NCBI RefSeq assembly: GCF_003335105.1 | Contig: NZ_QFWQ01000003.1 | Coordinates: 124,001 to 188,000 of the forward strand | DNA from: Rhodanobacter denitrificans | GTDB taxonomy: Bacteria; Pseudomonadota; Gammaproteobacteria; Xanthomonadales; Rhodanobacteraceae | DNA length: 64,000 nucleotides | Direction of reading: 5' to 3' | Shown here: one piece after another, positions 19,054 through 28,586 of the stretch | Numbering within the stretch: position 1 is the first letter of the stretch | How the letters are laid out: every line of letters starts with the position of its first letter | Position numbers and translations under genes: made by a program | Notes under the pieces: generated by a model | What the model saw: the letters and a program-made list of their open reading frames with translations, nothing else | Databases searched by the model: none | What the model was told of the DNA's origin: nothing

Positions 19054-19662
19054 CTAGGCGATCGCCGACTTGCCTTCGGCCTTGCTGTAGTATGGCTTCT
19101 TGCCACCGGAATGATCGGTGGCGTCGCGCACCGCGGTGACCTCGGGCACCCGTTCGCGCAAGGTCTTCTCCACGCCCTGCTTCAGCGTCACGTCGACCAT
19201 GCCGCAGCCGTGGCAGCCGCCGCCGAACTGCAGCAATACCGCGCCGTCGGCATCGATCTGCAACAGGCTGACCCGGCCGCCATGCGAGGCCAGCTTCGGA
19301 TTGATTTCCGCCTCCAGCACGTAGCGCACGCGCTCGATCAGCCCCGCCTCGACACCAGGCACGTCGCCCTTGATCTTCGGCGCACGGATATTCAGCTGGC
19401 CGCCGGTGGCATTGGGTACGAAATCGATGCTGGCCTGATCCAGCCAGCTGGCACTGTCGCCATCGACATGGAAGTCGAAGCCCGCGCATTCGATCGTCCA
19501 TTCCCCGCCGGCAAGATCCTCCTGCTCGCAGAACTCCAGCTCACAGTTGGCCGCCGGCGTCCCCGGGGAGGTCACCCGCAGGCGAATGCCCAGTCCGTCG
19601 ATGTCCTGTTGGGAAAGAAGCCGCAGAAAATGCTGCTGTGCGCGCTCGGAAATCTCGATCAT
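19054..19662 (-). CDS. nfuA: Fe-S biogenesis protein NfuA
   Basis: Carrier that receives [4Fe-4S] clusters and hands them to target enzymes, especially under oxidative or iron stress. 202 aa. The N-terminal half (about 1-95) is a degenerate A-type domain; the C-terminal Nfu domain carries the CxxC ligand pair in GGGCHGCGMVDVTLKQGVEK. The start MIEISERAQQHFLRLL matches the family, and the upstream in-frame ATG at 19707 was rejected. Convergent with the cytochrome unit. Confidence 0.95.
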   Translation of the reverse strand: MIEISERAQQHFLRLLSQQDIDGLGIRLRVTSPGTPAANCELEFCEQEDLAGGEWTIECAGFDFHVDGDSASWLDQASIDFVPNATGGQLNIRAPKIKGDVPGVEAGLIERVRYVLEAEINPKLASHGGRVSLLQIDADGAVLLQFGGGCHGCGMVDVTLKQGVEKTLRERVPEVTAVRDATDHSGGKKPYYSKAEGKSAIA

Positions 19663-19799
19663 GCCTGTTCCACTCTCGCCATACGGGTGCCGGTGAATCA
19701 GCACCATTTTAGTCCTGTTTTGAAAACGATGCGCGCTTTGACTTTTGCACGCGCAGCTTCGACGCTTCGCATCCGACTTTCAGCCCACAGGGAGCTCCC

Positions 19800-20141
19800 A
19801 TGAACAGCAACGACCTGGCCACCCGCCATTGCCGGCCATGCAAGGGCAAGGAACATGCACTGGACGCCGCGCAGGTGACCGACCTGCTGCAGCAATTGCC
19901 CGGCTGGCAGTTGCGACACGATGGTGCGGCCATCATCAAGGATTTCCGTTTCGCCGACTTCCACCACACGCTTGGCTTCATCAACGCGGTGGGTTTCATG
20001 GCCAATCAGGAAGACCATCACCCGGACCTCGAGGCCGGCTACGGCCATTGCCAGCTGCTGTGGTCGACCCATGACGTGGGCGGCCTGTCGCTGAACGATT
20101 TCATTTGCGCGGCGCGGGTCGAAGCCCTGCTGGCGCGTTGA
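19800..20141 (+). CDS. phhB: 4a-hydroxytetrahydrobiopterin dehydratase (pterin carbinolamine dehydratase)
   Basis: 113 aa. Dehydrates the carbinolamine formed by aromatic amino acid hydroxylases to recycle the pterin cofactor; some family members serve molybdopterin or other pterins. The active-site block is visible (NQEDHHPDLEAGYGHCQLLW, then THDVGGLSLNDF). No phenylalanine hydroxylase gene is in the window. Its stop codon abuts the rluC stop on the other strand with no spacer. A short Cys/His element near the N-terminus (ATRHCRPCKGKEH) is common in this subgroup. Confidence 0.92.
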   Translation: MNSNDLATRHCRPCKGKEHALDAAQVTDLLQQLPGWQLRHDGAAIIKDFRFADFHHTLGFINAVGFMANQEDHHPDLEAGYGHCQLLWSTHDVGGLSLNDFICAARVEALLAR

Positions 20142-21140
20142 TCAGAAGTCGGTACGCGACTTTTCCTGCATCCACACCAGCCGCTTGCCCTTCACCGCCA
20201 GCACGTCGAGGAAATCCTTGAGGTCGTCGGGCAACGGCGCGGAAAAGCTGTAGGCGCGCCCGTCCAGGTCGAAGCTCATGTGCGAGGCATGCAGGAACAT
20301 CCGGTTCAGGCCCATCTCGCGGTAGCGCTTGTTCATCTCCCGATCGCCGTATTTGGGGTCGCCGGCCAGCGGATGGCCGATGTGCGCCGCATGCACGCGG
20401 ATCTGGTGGGTGCGGCCGGTACCGAGCGTGGCCTGCATCAGCCGGGCGCTGGGGTACTGCTCCATCTCGCGGAAGAACGTCAGCGACGGCTTGCCGCTGT
20501 CGGACACCCGCACCATCCGCTCGCCGCCCTGCATCACCGATTTCAGCAGCGGCGCGTTGACGTCGAACTTCGCCTTGGACGGATGGCCGAGCATCAGGCA
20601 CAGGTACTGCTTGGTGACCTCGCCGGCACGGATCGCCGCCTGCAATCCGGTCAGCCCCGCCCGGGTACGGGCAAATACCAGTACGCCGCTGGTGTCGCGA
20701 TCAAGCCGGTGCACCAGTTCCAGATGCTCCTGCGGGCGGGCCGCACGCAGCAGCTCGATCGCGCCATGGCTGACCCCGCTGCCGCCGTGGCTGGCCACGC
20801 CGGCCGGCTTGTCGATCACCAGGAAATGCTTGTCCTCGAAAATGACCGTGTCGGCCAGCCCGGCCACCTGGCCGCTAGGCGGCCCTTCCCGCTCCGGGCG
20901 TTCCGCCACCCGTACCGGCGGGATACGCAGGGTATCACCCTCGACGAGACGAGTATCCGGCTTGGCCCGCTTGCCGTTCACACGCACCTGGCCGGTACGC
21001 AAAAGCCGGTAAATCATGCTCTTGGGCACGCCTTTGAGCAGGTTCACCAGCGCGTTGTCGATGCGCTGGCCGTCCCGCTCCGGGCCGATCTCGACTTGAC
21101 GTACACCGTGAGGTGCGTCATGGGAAGTTGCCGTTTGCAT
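20142..21140 (-). CDS. rluC: 23S rRNA pseudouridine synthase RluC
   Basis: Converts uridines 955, 2504 and 2580 (E. coli numbering) of 23S rRNA to pseudouridine. 332 aa. N-terminal S4 RNA-binding domain at about residues 20-85 (RIDNALVNLLKGVPKSMIYR). Catalytic Asp in the RluA-family motif VHRLDRDTSGVLVFARTRAG. The C-terminal signature LGTGRTHQIRVHAAHIGHPL is present. It is divergent from rne, the same arrangement as in E. coli, which supports this member of the family over RluD or RluA. Confidence 0.93.
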   Translation of the reverse strand: MQTATSHDAPHGVRQVEIGPERDGQRIDNALVNLLKGVPKSMIYRLLRTGQVRVNGKRAKPDTRLVEGDTLRIPPVRVAERPEREGPPSGQVAGLADTVIFEDKHFLVIDKPAGVASHGGSGVSHGAIELLRAARPQEHLELVHRLDRDTSGVLVFARTRAGLTGLQAAIRAGEVTKQYLCLMLGHPSKAKFDVNAPLLKSVMQGGERMVRVSDSGKPSLTFFREMEQYPSARLMQATLGTGRTHQIRVHAAHIGHPLAGDPKYGDREMNKRYREMGLNRMFLHASHMSFDLDGRAYSFSAPLPDDLKDFLDVLAVKGKRLVWMQEKSRTDF

Positions 21141-21477
21141 TGAAAAAAACCTGATGAAATAGGATACTCGGCGGGCGCCACATTCTGCCCGCCGAAGTCT
21201 GGATCGGGTCGAGTGCCCGCCCGTAACGTCGGCGAGGATTGCTCCGGTTGCCTTCGGGCGGCCAGTCGCGACTCCCTTTCATCGTAACGGTTCGGGCTGC
21301 TGTTTGTCCGATGCGATCGAGGCATCGGGGCGGCAGGCGCGGCTGACCGAATCATCCCGACGCCGGAAACGGTGCCGTTTTTTATTGCCGCTTAACCGCA
21401 GCGGCGCGATCCCCGGCAGGCCGCCACTGTGGCGCCACCGCGGCACGCGACGCGCGGCCAAGCCGAGGATTACCACC
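21141..21477. other. rluC-rne intergenic region, long rne leader
   Basis: 337 bases without a credible gene. It must carry both divergent promoters and the rne 5'UTR. In E. coli a long structured rne leader mediates autoregulation by RNase E, and this leader is of similar length. A short hairpin with T-run (AAACG-GTGC-CGTTT, about 21367-21384) is visible and could be an attenuator. No E. coli-like hp2/hp3 element was recognised. Confidence 0.5.
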
Positions 21478-24400
21478 ATGAAACGCATGTTGATCAACGC
21501 GACTCAGCGTGAAGAGTTGCGCGTGGCCATTGTCGATGGCCAGAACCTGTACGACCTGGACATCGAAATCCCTTCGCGGGAACAGAAAAAGTCCAATATT
21601 TACAAGGGTCGAATCACCCGGGTCGAGGCTTCACTCGAAGCCTGCTTCGTCGAGTACGGCGCCGAGCGGCACGGTTTCCTGCCGCTGAAGGAAATCTCCC
21701 GCGAGTACTTCACGCCGGGCCTGGACCCGCACAAGGCGAACATCCGTGAACTGGTCAAGGAAGGCCAGGAAGTCGTCGTGCAGGTGGAAAAGGAGGAGCG
21801 CGGCAACAAGGGCGCCGCCCTGACCACGTTCATCAGCCTGGCCGGCCGCTACATGGTGCTGATGCCGAACAACCCGAAGGCCGGCGGCGTCTCGCGCCGG
21901 ATCGAGGGCGAGGACCGGCAGGCGCTGAAGGAAGCGCTGGACCACGTCACGGTTCCCGACGACGTTGGCCTGATCGTGCGTACCGCCGGCCTCGGCCGCG
22001 ATGCCGAAGAGCTGCAGTGGGATCTGGATTACCTGCTGACCCTGTGGAAGTCGATCTCCGAAGCGGCCAGCAAGCAGAAGGCGCCGTTCCTGATCTACCA
22101 GGAATCGAAGCTGTTCATCCGCGCCCTGCGCGACTACCTGCGCAGCGACATCGGCGAGATCCTGATCGATGAGGAATCGCTGTACAACGATGCCCGCGAC
22201 TTCATGCAGCAGGTGATGCCCAACGCCCTGCGCAAGCTCAAGTTGTACAAGGACGACACCCCGCTGTTCACCCGCTACCAGATCGAGACGCAGATCGAGA
22301 GCGCGTTCGACCGCCAGGTGCGGCTGCCGTCCGGCGGCTCGATCGTGATCGACCAGACCGAAGCGCTGACCGCGATCGACATCAACTCCTCCAAGGCCAC
22401 CAAGGGCAGCGACATCGAGGAGACCGCGTTCAACACCAACTGCGAGGCGGCGGTGGAAATCGCCCGGCAGTGCCGCATCCGCGATGCCGGCGGCCTGATC
22501 GTGATCGACTTCATCGACATGGACAGCCCCAAGCACCAGCGCGAAGTGGAAGACCGCCTGAAGGAGGCGCTGAAGCAGGACCGCGCCCGCGTGCAGATCG
22601 GCCGCATCTCGCGCTTCGGCCTGCTGGAGATGTCGCGCCAGCGCCTGCGCCCCAGCCTCGGTGAAGCGACCCAGATCGTCTGCCCGCGCTGCGAGGGCCA
22701 TGGCCACATCCGCGGCGTGGAATCGCTGTCGCTGTCGACCCTGCGCCTGATCGAAGAACACGCGATGAAGGACAATACCGGCCAGGTGCTGGTGCAGGCG
22801 CCGAGCAGCGTGGCCAACTTCCTGCTCAACGAGAAGCGCGCCAGCGTGGTCGAGATCGAACTGCGCCACAAGGCGCATGTGGTGATCGTCGCCGACGAGA
22901 AGCTGGAAACCCCGCACATCGAGATCCAGCGCATCCGCGAAGCGGACATGGGCGAGCACAGCAAGCCCAGCTACGAACGCCTGACCGCGGCGGAACCTGC
23001 CGAACTGCCGAAGATGGGCCAGGCCCTGGGCAGCGGCGAACAGCCCGCGGTGAGTGGCATCGTGCCGGGCAGCCCCGCCCCGGTGCGCGAGGAAGTCGTC
23101 GCTGCCCCGGTTGTTCCCGCGCAACCCGCCATGCGCCGCCAGCCCGCCGCCCCGGCGCCGGCCCACGGTGCGCCGACAGGCGGCATCATTTCGCGCCTGC
23201 TGGGCTGGTTCCGCGGCGCCGAAACGGCGTCGCCGGCCCCGACACCGGTGGCGAAGCGCGCCGATACCGGCAACGACAGCGGCCAACGCAACCGTCGCGA
23301 CGAGCGCGGCAATCGCAACGCCAATGGCGGGAACGCCTCATCGTCGCGCCAGTCGCGCCGCGAAACAGCGCAGCAGTCGTCATCGCCGAAACCGGCGGGG
23401 ACCCAGCAGCAGGCTCGCGGCAACCGCCAGCGCAATAACGAAGCTTCACCGCGGCCCGCACAGCAGGCTCAGGCACAAACCGGCAAGGCTGAGCGCCAGC
23501 CCCGACCTGCCAGCGAAAGCAACCCGGCACGTTCCGAGCGCAAGCCGAATCCGCCACAGCAGCCCAAGGCCGAACGGCAGCCACGCGCAGCCACCAATGA
23601 CGAACGCCCCGTCGCCGCACCTCTGGACGACGCCGCCAAGGAAACCGAGCTGCTGCTCACGCCGCCGGTTACCTCGGCAGTGCCGGCATCCGCCGAAGAG
23701 ACGACAGACGCCGACGGCGGCCAGTCGCGCCGCCGGCGTGGCCGTCGGGGTGGCCGTCGCCGTCGCCGTCACGACGAAGGCGCTGCAGGCGACGCACCGC
23801 TCGACAGCGTGCAGGCCCAGGCGCTCGACGACGAGGATCGCGACGAGGAATCCAGTGTGGCGCCGGCAGCAGCCACCCCGGTCGCTCCCGAAAAATCGCC
23901 ACGCGAATCGGCACCGCTGGCAGCCTCGGCAAACGGCAGCCACACGGCGGCTCCGATCAGCCAGCCTGCGGCTGAGAAGCCCGCCGCCAGGATCGACAGC
24001 CAGCCACTGGCGGCCGCCGCGCCCGTGGCAGCCGTTGCAACGGCATTCAACCTGCCCGTCCTGCCGCCGATTCCCGACCAGGCGAAATCGCCGGCAGCGG
24101 ATGCCGGGCAGGACACGGTCACGATCCATTCCGTCGCCACGTCGGTGCCGGCATTGTCCGATGCATTGCCGGGCGGACCGGCAACGATGACCCGCACTGA
24201 CGAGGCTGCGGCCACGACCGCGCCCGTCATGCCGGCAGTCACCATCGCGGCTGACGCGCCCGCCATCGCGCTCGAACGACCGACCCACCACGAAGCGGTG
24301 ACGGTCGCAGTGCCTCCGGCGGCGACGGAACCGGCAGTTGCGACGATGGCCGAGCCGACCGCGATCACTCCAGCGGTGCCAGCGGACGACCACTCCTCGG

Positions 24401-24594
24401 ATGCCGCGACCGCAACGGACGCCGCAAGCGTGCCCGACGAGCCGGTCGATGCCATCCCGCTGCCGTTGCCCAGGCAGGGCGACCTGCTGGCCGGAGCGCC
24501 AACGCCAGCAGCGACGAACGATGAGGACGGCAAGTCCGAGTCCGTGCCGCCGCAGGACGAACCCGGCGCGCAGAAGAACGATTCACTCGACTGA
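21478..24594 (+). CDS. rne: Ribonuclease E
   Basis: Essential endoribonuclease for mRNA decay and for rRNA and tRNA processing; scaffold of the degradosome at the inner membrane. 1038 aa. The catalytic N-terminal half has an S1 domain (about 35-125, [20 protein letters not shown]), catalytic Asp residues in the DNase I-like region ([11 protein letters not shown], then [10 protein letters not shown]) and the zinc-link CPRCEGHG near residue 405. The C-terminal half (about 520-1038) is low-complexity, rich in Ala, Pro, Gln and Arg, with an Arg-rich RNA-binding run ([18 protein letters not shown]). The ATG at 21487 is an alternative start. A strong terminator follows. Confidence 0.97.
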   Translation: MKRMLINATQREELRVAIVDGQNLYDLDIEIPSREQKKSNIYKGRITRVEASLEACFVEYGAERHGFLPLKEISREYFTPGLDPHKANIRELVKEGQEVVVQVEKEERGNKGAALTTFISLAGRYMVLMPNNPKAGGVSRRIEGEDRQALKEALDHVTVPDDVGLIVRTAGLGRDAEELQWDLDYLLTLWKSISEAASKQKAPFLIYQESKLFIRALRDYLRSDIGEILIDEESLYNDARDFMQQVMPNALRKLKLYKDDTPLFTRYQIETQIESAFDRQVRLPSGGSIVIDQTEALTAIDINSSKATKGSDIEETAFNTNCEAAVEIARQCRIRDAGGLIVIDFIDMDSPKHQREVEDRLKEALKQDRARVQIGRISRFGLLEMSRQRLRPSLGEATQIVCPRCEGHGHIRGVESLSLSTLRLIEEHAMKDNTGQVLVQAPSSVANFLLNEKRASVVEIELRHKAHVVIVADEKLETPHIEIQRIREADMGEHSKPSYERLTAAEPAELPKMGQALGSGEQPAVSGIVPGSPAPVREEVVAAPVVPAQPAMRRQPAAPAPAHGAPTGGIISRLLGWFRGAETASPAPTPVAKRADTGNDSGQRNRRDERGNRNANGGNASSSRQSRRETAQQSSSPKPAGTQQQARGNRQRNNEASPRPAQQAQAQTGKAERQPRPASESNPARSERKPNPPQQPKAERQPRAATNDERPVAAPLDDAAKETELLLTPPVTSAVPASAEETTDADGGQSRRRRGRRGGRRRRRHDEGAAGDAPLDSVQAQALDDEDRDEESSVAPAAATPVAPEKSPRESAPLAASANGSHTAAPISQPAAEKPAARIDSQPLAAAAPVAAVATAFNLPVLPPIPDQAKSPAADAGQDTVTIHSVATSVPALSDALPGGPATMTRTDEAAATTAPVMPAVTIAADAPAIALERPTHHEAVTVAVPPAATEPAVATMAEPTAITPAVPADDHSSDAATATDAASVPDEPVDAIPLPLPRQGDLLAGAPTPAATNDEDGKSESVPPQDEPGAQKNDSLD

Positions 24595-24617
24595 TTCTTC
24601 GCCGCACGGCCCCAGGT

Positions 24618-24649
24618 AAAAAAAACCGGACTCACGTCCGGTTTTTTTT
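24618..24649 (+). terminator. Rho-independent terminator of rne
   Basis: AAAAAAAACCGGAC-TCAC-GTCCGGTTTTTTTT. The symmetrical A and T runs let it also act on the convergent gacA-like gene. Confidence 0.9.
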
Positions 24650-24689
24650 CGCCTCAGGCCGTACCTCCCGCCTGCCATGCCGCCCGGGA

Positions 24690-25343
24690 TCAGTTGCCGA
24701 CGTGATGGTTCGGCGTATCGATCAACCCATGCACGGTCATCAAGTGCGCAAGGCTCAGCACGTGATCCACCTGCAGCTTTTCCATCAGCCGCTGCTTGTA
24801 GGTGGACACCGTCTTCGGGCTGAGGTTGAGTTGCTCGCCGATGATGGTCAGCGGCTTGCCGCGCACCAGCATCATCGCCACCTCCAGTTCGCGGCTGGAC
24901 AGCACGTCGAACGGCGAGGCGCTGCCGTCAAGCGTAGCCAGCGCCAGTTGCTGGGCCACGGCCGGAGCGAGGTAGCGGCGCCCGCCGGCCACCTGGCGCA
25001 CCGCCGAAACCAGCTCGCCGGCGCTGCAGCCCTTGGTCAGGTAGCCGAGCGCACCGGCATCGAGCAGCCGCTTGGGAAACCGCGCATCGTCGACCACCGT
25101 CACGATGACGATGTGCGTGGACATCTTCGACCGGCATACGCGCTCGGTGAGCTCGATGCCGCTCATGCCGGGCATGTGCACATCCACCAGCGCGATGTCC
25201 GGCGCCAGCGTGCGGATCAGGTGCAGGCCCTCTTCGGCGCTGCCTGCCTCGCCGGCGACATTGATATCGGCCTGTTGCTGCAGGATCATCCGGAAGCCGG
25301 TGCGAACCAGCTCATGATCGTCCACCAGAACCACGTTGATCAC
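24690..25343 (-). CDS. gacA: GacA/UvrY-type response regulator
   Basis: 217 aa. In the Gac/Rsm (BarA/UvrY) cascade this regulator activates the small RNAs that sequester RsmA/CsrA. Receiver features: VDDHELVRTGFRMIL, the phospho-Asp in IALVDVHMPGMSG and the Lys in LDAGALGYLTKG. The stretch RRYLAPAVAQQLALATLDG followed by SPFDVLSSRELEVAMMLVRG is close to GacA/UvrY rather than to other NarL proteins. LuxR HTH at about 150-210. No ATG fits; a GTG at 25343 is preceded by GGGAGGG at 7-8 bases, so translation starts there. The cognate GacS kinase is not in the window. Confidence 0.88.
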   Translation of the reverse strand: MINVVLVDDHELVRTGFRMILQQQADINVAGEAGSAEEGLHLIRTLAPDIALVDVHMPGMSGIELTERVCRSKMSTHIVIVTVVDDARFPKRLLDAGALGYLTKGCSAGELVSAVRQVAGGRRYLAPAVAQQLALATLDGSASPFDVLSSRELEVAMMLVRGKPLTIIGEQLNLSPKTVSTYKQRLMEKLQVDHVLSLAHLMTVHGLIDTPNHHVGN

Positions 25344-25521
25344 TTGACGCCCTCCCTGGTTGGGCTGCATGAAATTAGGCCGCACAGCGCCCCATTGCAA
25401 CCAATTCGGCACTTCCGTGCACGAGACGATGCGGCTGGCCCCATGAAGCATCGTCGACGACCCGCAACCGCCGCCGGCATCCGCGTAATGATGGGATGCC
25501 GCGGGCCAACCCGCACGAAAG

Positions 25522-25758
25522 TCAGGCTGCCTGCCCCACGTCCGGCAGCCCGCCGGCGTAACGCGCCAGCACGATCGTGGAAACCGGCCCCGGCATCTCG
25601 ACACAAACCTGACGCGCCAAGCGCCGATGCTCGTCGCGAGCCACTTCCCTGGCCAGTTTGATCGCCGGCCCCAACTGCAGGTCACCGAACAGCTTGACGT
25701 TACAGCGGCAGACGCTCCAACTGCCTGCGGCCGTTTGCTTCAGCGAAATAGTCACCAT
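25522..25758 (-). CDS. Small hypothetical protein
   Basis: 78 aa from the ATG at 25758; an upstream in-frame ATG at 25875 would give 117 aa. Not recognised. The shorter form reads like a folded domain: beta-rich N-terminus (MVTISLKQTAAGSWSVCRC), a helix (AIKLAREVARDEHRRLAR), then a strand (PGPVSTIVLARYAGG). It lies upstream of the GacA-like gene on the same strand with a 178-base gap in which no other gene is evident. Coding status rests on the protein-like composition only. Confidence 0.45.
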   Translation of the reverse strand: MVTISLKQTAAGSWSVCRCNVKLFGDLQLGPAIKLAREVARDEHRRLARQVCVEMPGPVSTIVLARYAGGLPDVGQAA

Positions 25759-25946
25759 GGCAGCGGCCCTCACCCTTATCGTGGACAGATCGGCAATGCC
25801 GAACGTGCCGTCGATCCAACACTCCCTCATCCGCTCCAAGGTGCCACGGGCAGGGCGACCGATATGTCGGCTCATGCCTACAGCTCGTGTACGGAAATCA
25901 CCGCGCCATACCAGTACGACCCGCCGCCCTGAGCCAGCGAATACAC

Positions 25947-25986
25947 GGAAACAAAAGAACCGCCCGAAGGCGGTTCTTTTGTTTCC
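25947..25986 (-). terminator. Terminator downstream of tRNA-Leu
   Basis: A perfect 18-bp stem, GGAAACAAAAGAACCGCC paired with its complement across a CGAA loop, with T-rich arms on either strand. It ends the secG/tRNA-Leu transcript. Confidence 0.85.
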
Positions 25987-26023
25987 GGCAACTTCGGCGG
26001 AATCCATCGAAGCTGCGTATGTA

Positions 26024-26108
26024 TGGTGCCCAAGGGGGGACTCGAACCCCCACGCCTTGCGGCGCTACCACCTCAAGGTAGTGCGTCTACCAGTTCCGCC
26101 ACCTGGGC
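26024..26108 (-). tRNA. tRNA-Leu (anticodon GAG)
   Basis: 85 nt including an encoded CCA. Acceptor GCCCAGG pairs with CTTGGGC (one G-T pair); anticodon stem-loop CTACC-TTGAGGT-GGTAG with GAG; long class II variable arm; T-loop GGTTCGAGTCC. It lies directly downstream of secG on the same strand, as leuU does in E. coli, so it is probably processed from the secG message. Confidence 0.97.
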
Positions 26109-26119
26109 AGGTGTATTGC

Positions 26120-26581
26120 TCAGTGCTTGGCCGGCGGCGCGGGGGCTGCCGGCACCTCGCCCTGACCCTGGGTCGGAGCGGGGGTTGCCGCCGGCTGTGC
26201 GGCCGGGACGGCGTTGTTGGTTGCGGCCGGGGCTGCCGGGACTTCCGAGCCGGTCGTCGGTGCGGCCGGTGTCGGCTTGGCAGCGGCGGGATGCTTGTCG
26301 GCCAGCGCGCCCATCACGCCGAGATCTTCCGCATTGGTGTGCGGCGCGCCATTGCTGTGCAGGTAGATGCCCATGCCGAGGCTGAGCAGGAAGAACAGGC
26401 CAGCCAGGATGCCGGTCGCGCGGGTCAGGAACGTGGCCGAGCCACGTGCGCCGAACACCGTGGCCGACGCGCCACCACCGAAGCCGGAACCGGCATCGGC
26501 ACCCGCGCCGTTCTGCAGCAGGATCAGCACGATCATCGCCGCTGCAATCAGGATGTAGAACACGCTGAAAATGACGAACAT
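26120..26581 (-). CDS. secG: Protein translocase subunit SecG
   Basis: Accessory subunit of the SecYEG inner-membrane channel. 153 aa with two membrane helices (FVIFSVFYILIAAAMIVLIL and about residues 57-75, ATGILAGLFFLLSLGMGIYL). The conserved cytosolic loop LLQNGAGADAGSGFGGGASA joins them. The tail is long and rich in Ala and Pro, which accounts for the extra length over E. coli SecG (110 aa). It follows tpiA by 7 bases on the same strand, so the two are co-transcribed, and tRNA-Leu comes next. The start MFVIFSVFYIL was chosen over an upstream in-frame ATG that lies inside tpiA. Confidence 0.94.
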   Translation of the reverse strand: MFVIFSVFYILIAAAMIVLILLQNGAGADAGSGFGGGASATVFGARGSATFLTRATGILAGLFFLLSLGMGIYLHSNGAPHTNAEDLGVMGALADKHPAAAKPTPAAPTTGSEVPAAPAATNNAVPAAQPAATPAPTQGQGEVPAAPAPPAKH

Positions 26582-26588
26582 AAGGTTT

Positions 26589-27356
26589 CTATCGAGCCTG
26601 TGGCGCCTGATGCGCCGCGGCGCAGATTCCAAGGAAGTCGGATGCGGCCAGGGAGGCCCCGCCGATCAGCCCTCCATCCACGTCCGCCTGCGCGAACAAT
26701 TCCGCGGCATTGGCCGCCTTGACGCTGCCGCCGTAAAGCAGTCGGGTCAGACGGGCAATCATAACATCTTCTTTTTCCAGTTGGCTACGAATGAAGGCGT
26801 GCACCTGCTGCGCCTGCTCCGGGCTGGCGGTAAGGCCGGTACCGATGGCCCAGACCGGCTCGTAGGCGATCACCGCCGTATCAAAGCTGGCCACGCCGTT
26901 GAGCGCCAGCACAGCCTGCAGCTGTCGCGCGATGACCGCTTCGGTCTCGCCCGCCTGGCGCTGCTCCAGCGTCTCGCCCACGCAGAGGATCGGGGTCAGG
27001 CCGCCGGCACGGGCCGCGGCGAACTTGCGCGCCACCAACCCGTCGCTCTCGCCGTGGTATTGGCGGCGTTCGGAATGGCCGACCAGCACCCACTGCGCGC
27101 CGACATCGGCGAGCATGGCAGCGGAGACTTCGCCGGTATACGCGCCCTGCCCCTCGTGCTCGCTGACGTCCTGCGCGCCGATGCCCACGCCGGAGTCGGC
27201 ATGCTGCCAGGCCAGCTCGGCCACATAGGGAAACGGTGGAAAGACTGCCACCTCGACGCCATCAGGCATGCCGGCGGCGATGTCGCTCACCAGGGATTTG
27301 GCCATCGATCGGCTGCCGTGCATTTTCCAGTTGCCGGCGACGAGTCTCTTGCGCAT
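26589..27356 (-). CDS. tpiA: Triosephosphate isomerase
   Basis: Interconverts dihydroxyacetone phosphate and glyceraldehyde 3-phosphate in glycolysis and gluconeogenesis. 255 aa TIM barrel. Seen: the Lys of NWKMHG at residues 9-14, the electrophile His in GHSERR, and the catalytic Glu in the signature AYEPVWAIGTG near residue 165. The phosphate-binding loops YGGSVKAANA and GGLIGGASL are also present. It is first in a tpiA-secG-tRNA-Leu unit. Confidence 0.98.
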   Translation of the reverse strand: MRKRLVAGNWKMHGSRSMAKSLVSDIAAGMPDGVEVAVFPPFPYVAELAWQHADSGVGIGAQDVSEHEGQGAYTGEVSAAMLADVGAQWVLVGHSERRQYHGESDGLVARKFAAARAGGLTPILCVGETLEQRQAGETEAVIARQLQAVLALNGVASFDTAVIAYEPVWAIGTGLTASPEQAQQVHAFIRSQLEKEDVMIARLTRLLYGGSVKAANAAELFAQADVDGGLIGGASLAASDFLGICAAAHQAPQAR

Positions 27357-27481
27357 GGGCTGCTTCCGCTGCGGTCAAACGGCAAGCTTACCGAGGGCCT
27401 CCCGGATGGGCAAACCGACGGACCACTGGCGTCGATCCGCCGGCGCGGTGAAGAATGATGGCTGGTCCGAAGGAGCTACGC

Positions 27482-28291
27482 ATGACTGCCTCCCGTCCGC
27501 TCAGCCTGGTCACCGGTGGTTCGTCCGGCATTGGCGCGGCGTTTGCCCGGCAACTCGCCGCACTCGGCCATGACCTGGTGCTGACCGCACGGCGCGCCGA
27601 CCGGCTGGAAGCGCTGGCCGCCGAACTCCGTGAACAACACGTCACACAGGTCACCGTACTGCCGTACGACCTGGTCGACCCGGCCACGCCGCGGACGCTG
27701 TGCGACGAGCTGCACCGGCGCGGCCTGCAGGTAGACTGGCTGATCAACAATGCAGGCTATGGCGTGCCGGGCACCTTCGTCGCCAACGACTGGGCGACGC
27801 ATGCGGACTTCCTGCAGGTGCTGCTTACCGCGCCGACCGAACTGGCCTGGCGGTTGCTGCCCGGTATGCGCCAGCGTGGCCACGGCCGCATCATCAACGT
27901 CGCCTCGCTGGCCGGACACGTTCCCGGCCCGGCCGGGCACACCCTGTACGCCGCCAGCAAGGCCTACCTGATCAAGTTCTCGCAGTCGCTCGCGCTGGAG
28001 AACCGAACGGCCGGAGTGAATGTCTGCGCGCTGTGCCCCGGTTTCACCTGGTCGGAATTCCACGACGTCACCCGCACCCGCGACAAGATGAACAAGCTGC
28101 CCGGGTTCATGTGGCTGAGTGCGGAAGAGGTGGTGCGCCAGGGCATTGCGGCGGTCGAGCGCGGCGATGCCGTGTACATCCCCGGCCGGGTCAACCGGGC
28201 CATCAAGACGATGGTGCAACTGCTGCCGGACCAGCTGGCGCTGTGGCTTTCGGCGCGTGAATCAAAGCGCTATCGGAATACCCAGATCTAG
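27482..28291 (+). CDS. Short-chain dehydrogenase/reductase
   Basis: 269 aa NAD(P)-dependent oxidoreductase of the classical SDR type. Cofactor loop TGGSSGIGAAF (residues about 11-21); LINNAGYG near 88; catalytic Ser in NVASLAGHVPG and the Tyr-x-x-x-Lys motif in YAASKAYL near residue 158. The two Arg after the first strand (TARRADRLEAL) suggest NADP preference. The C-terminal IPGRVNRAIKTMVQLLPDQL may associate with membrane. The substrate is unknown. A GGAG site 6 bases before the ATG fixes the start. It is divergent from tpiA. Confidence 0.88.
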   Translation: MTASRPLSLVTGGSSGIGAAFARQLAALGHDLVLTARRADRLEALAAELREQHVTQVTVLPYDLVDPATPRTLCDELHRRGLQVDWLINNAGYGVPGTFVANDWATHADFLQVLLTAPTELAWRLLPGMRQRGHGRIINVASLAGHVPGPAGHTLYAASKAYLIKFSQSLALENRTAGVNVCALCPGFTWSEFHDVTRTRDKMNKLPGFMWLSAEEVVRQGIAAVERGDAVYIPGRVNRAIKTMVQLLPDQLALWLSARESKRYRNTQI

Positions 28292-28586
28292 CCGACCACT
28301 GCCGCCCTCGCTAGCGTTGCACGATCTCGCCACAGCCTCCACCCTGCTCCCGCCCCGGATGCGCCAATCGAGCAGACCGAAGCCGGCACCCGGCTAAACC
28401 ACACCTGTGTGCAGGTGATCGGCGCGGTCGAACCGCATGCCGACTCATTGCCGCTACGCCGCCGTGCTGTAACTCAATTCCCCACCTGCCCGAAGACGCG
28501 GCGCCAGCTTCTTCCGTCAGCCTATGCCCGACGGCAACATCGTGCTGCCGCCGCATCGCAACCTGGCCGAAGCGCTGGGCCCGGTC
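28292..28586. other. Intergenic region without recognised features
   Basis: 295 bases between two convergent genes (SDR and 2OG oxygenase). Short reading frames here look random, and no T-run hairpin, tRNA or repeat was recognised. Confidence 0.6.
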
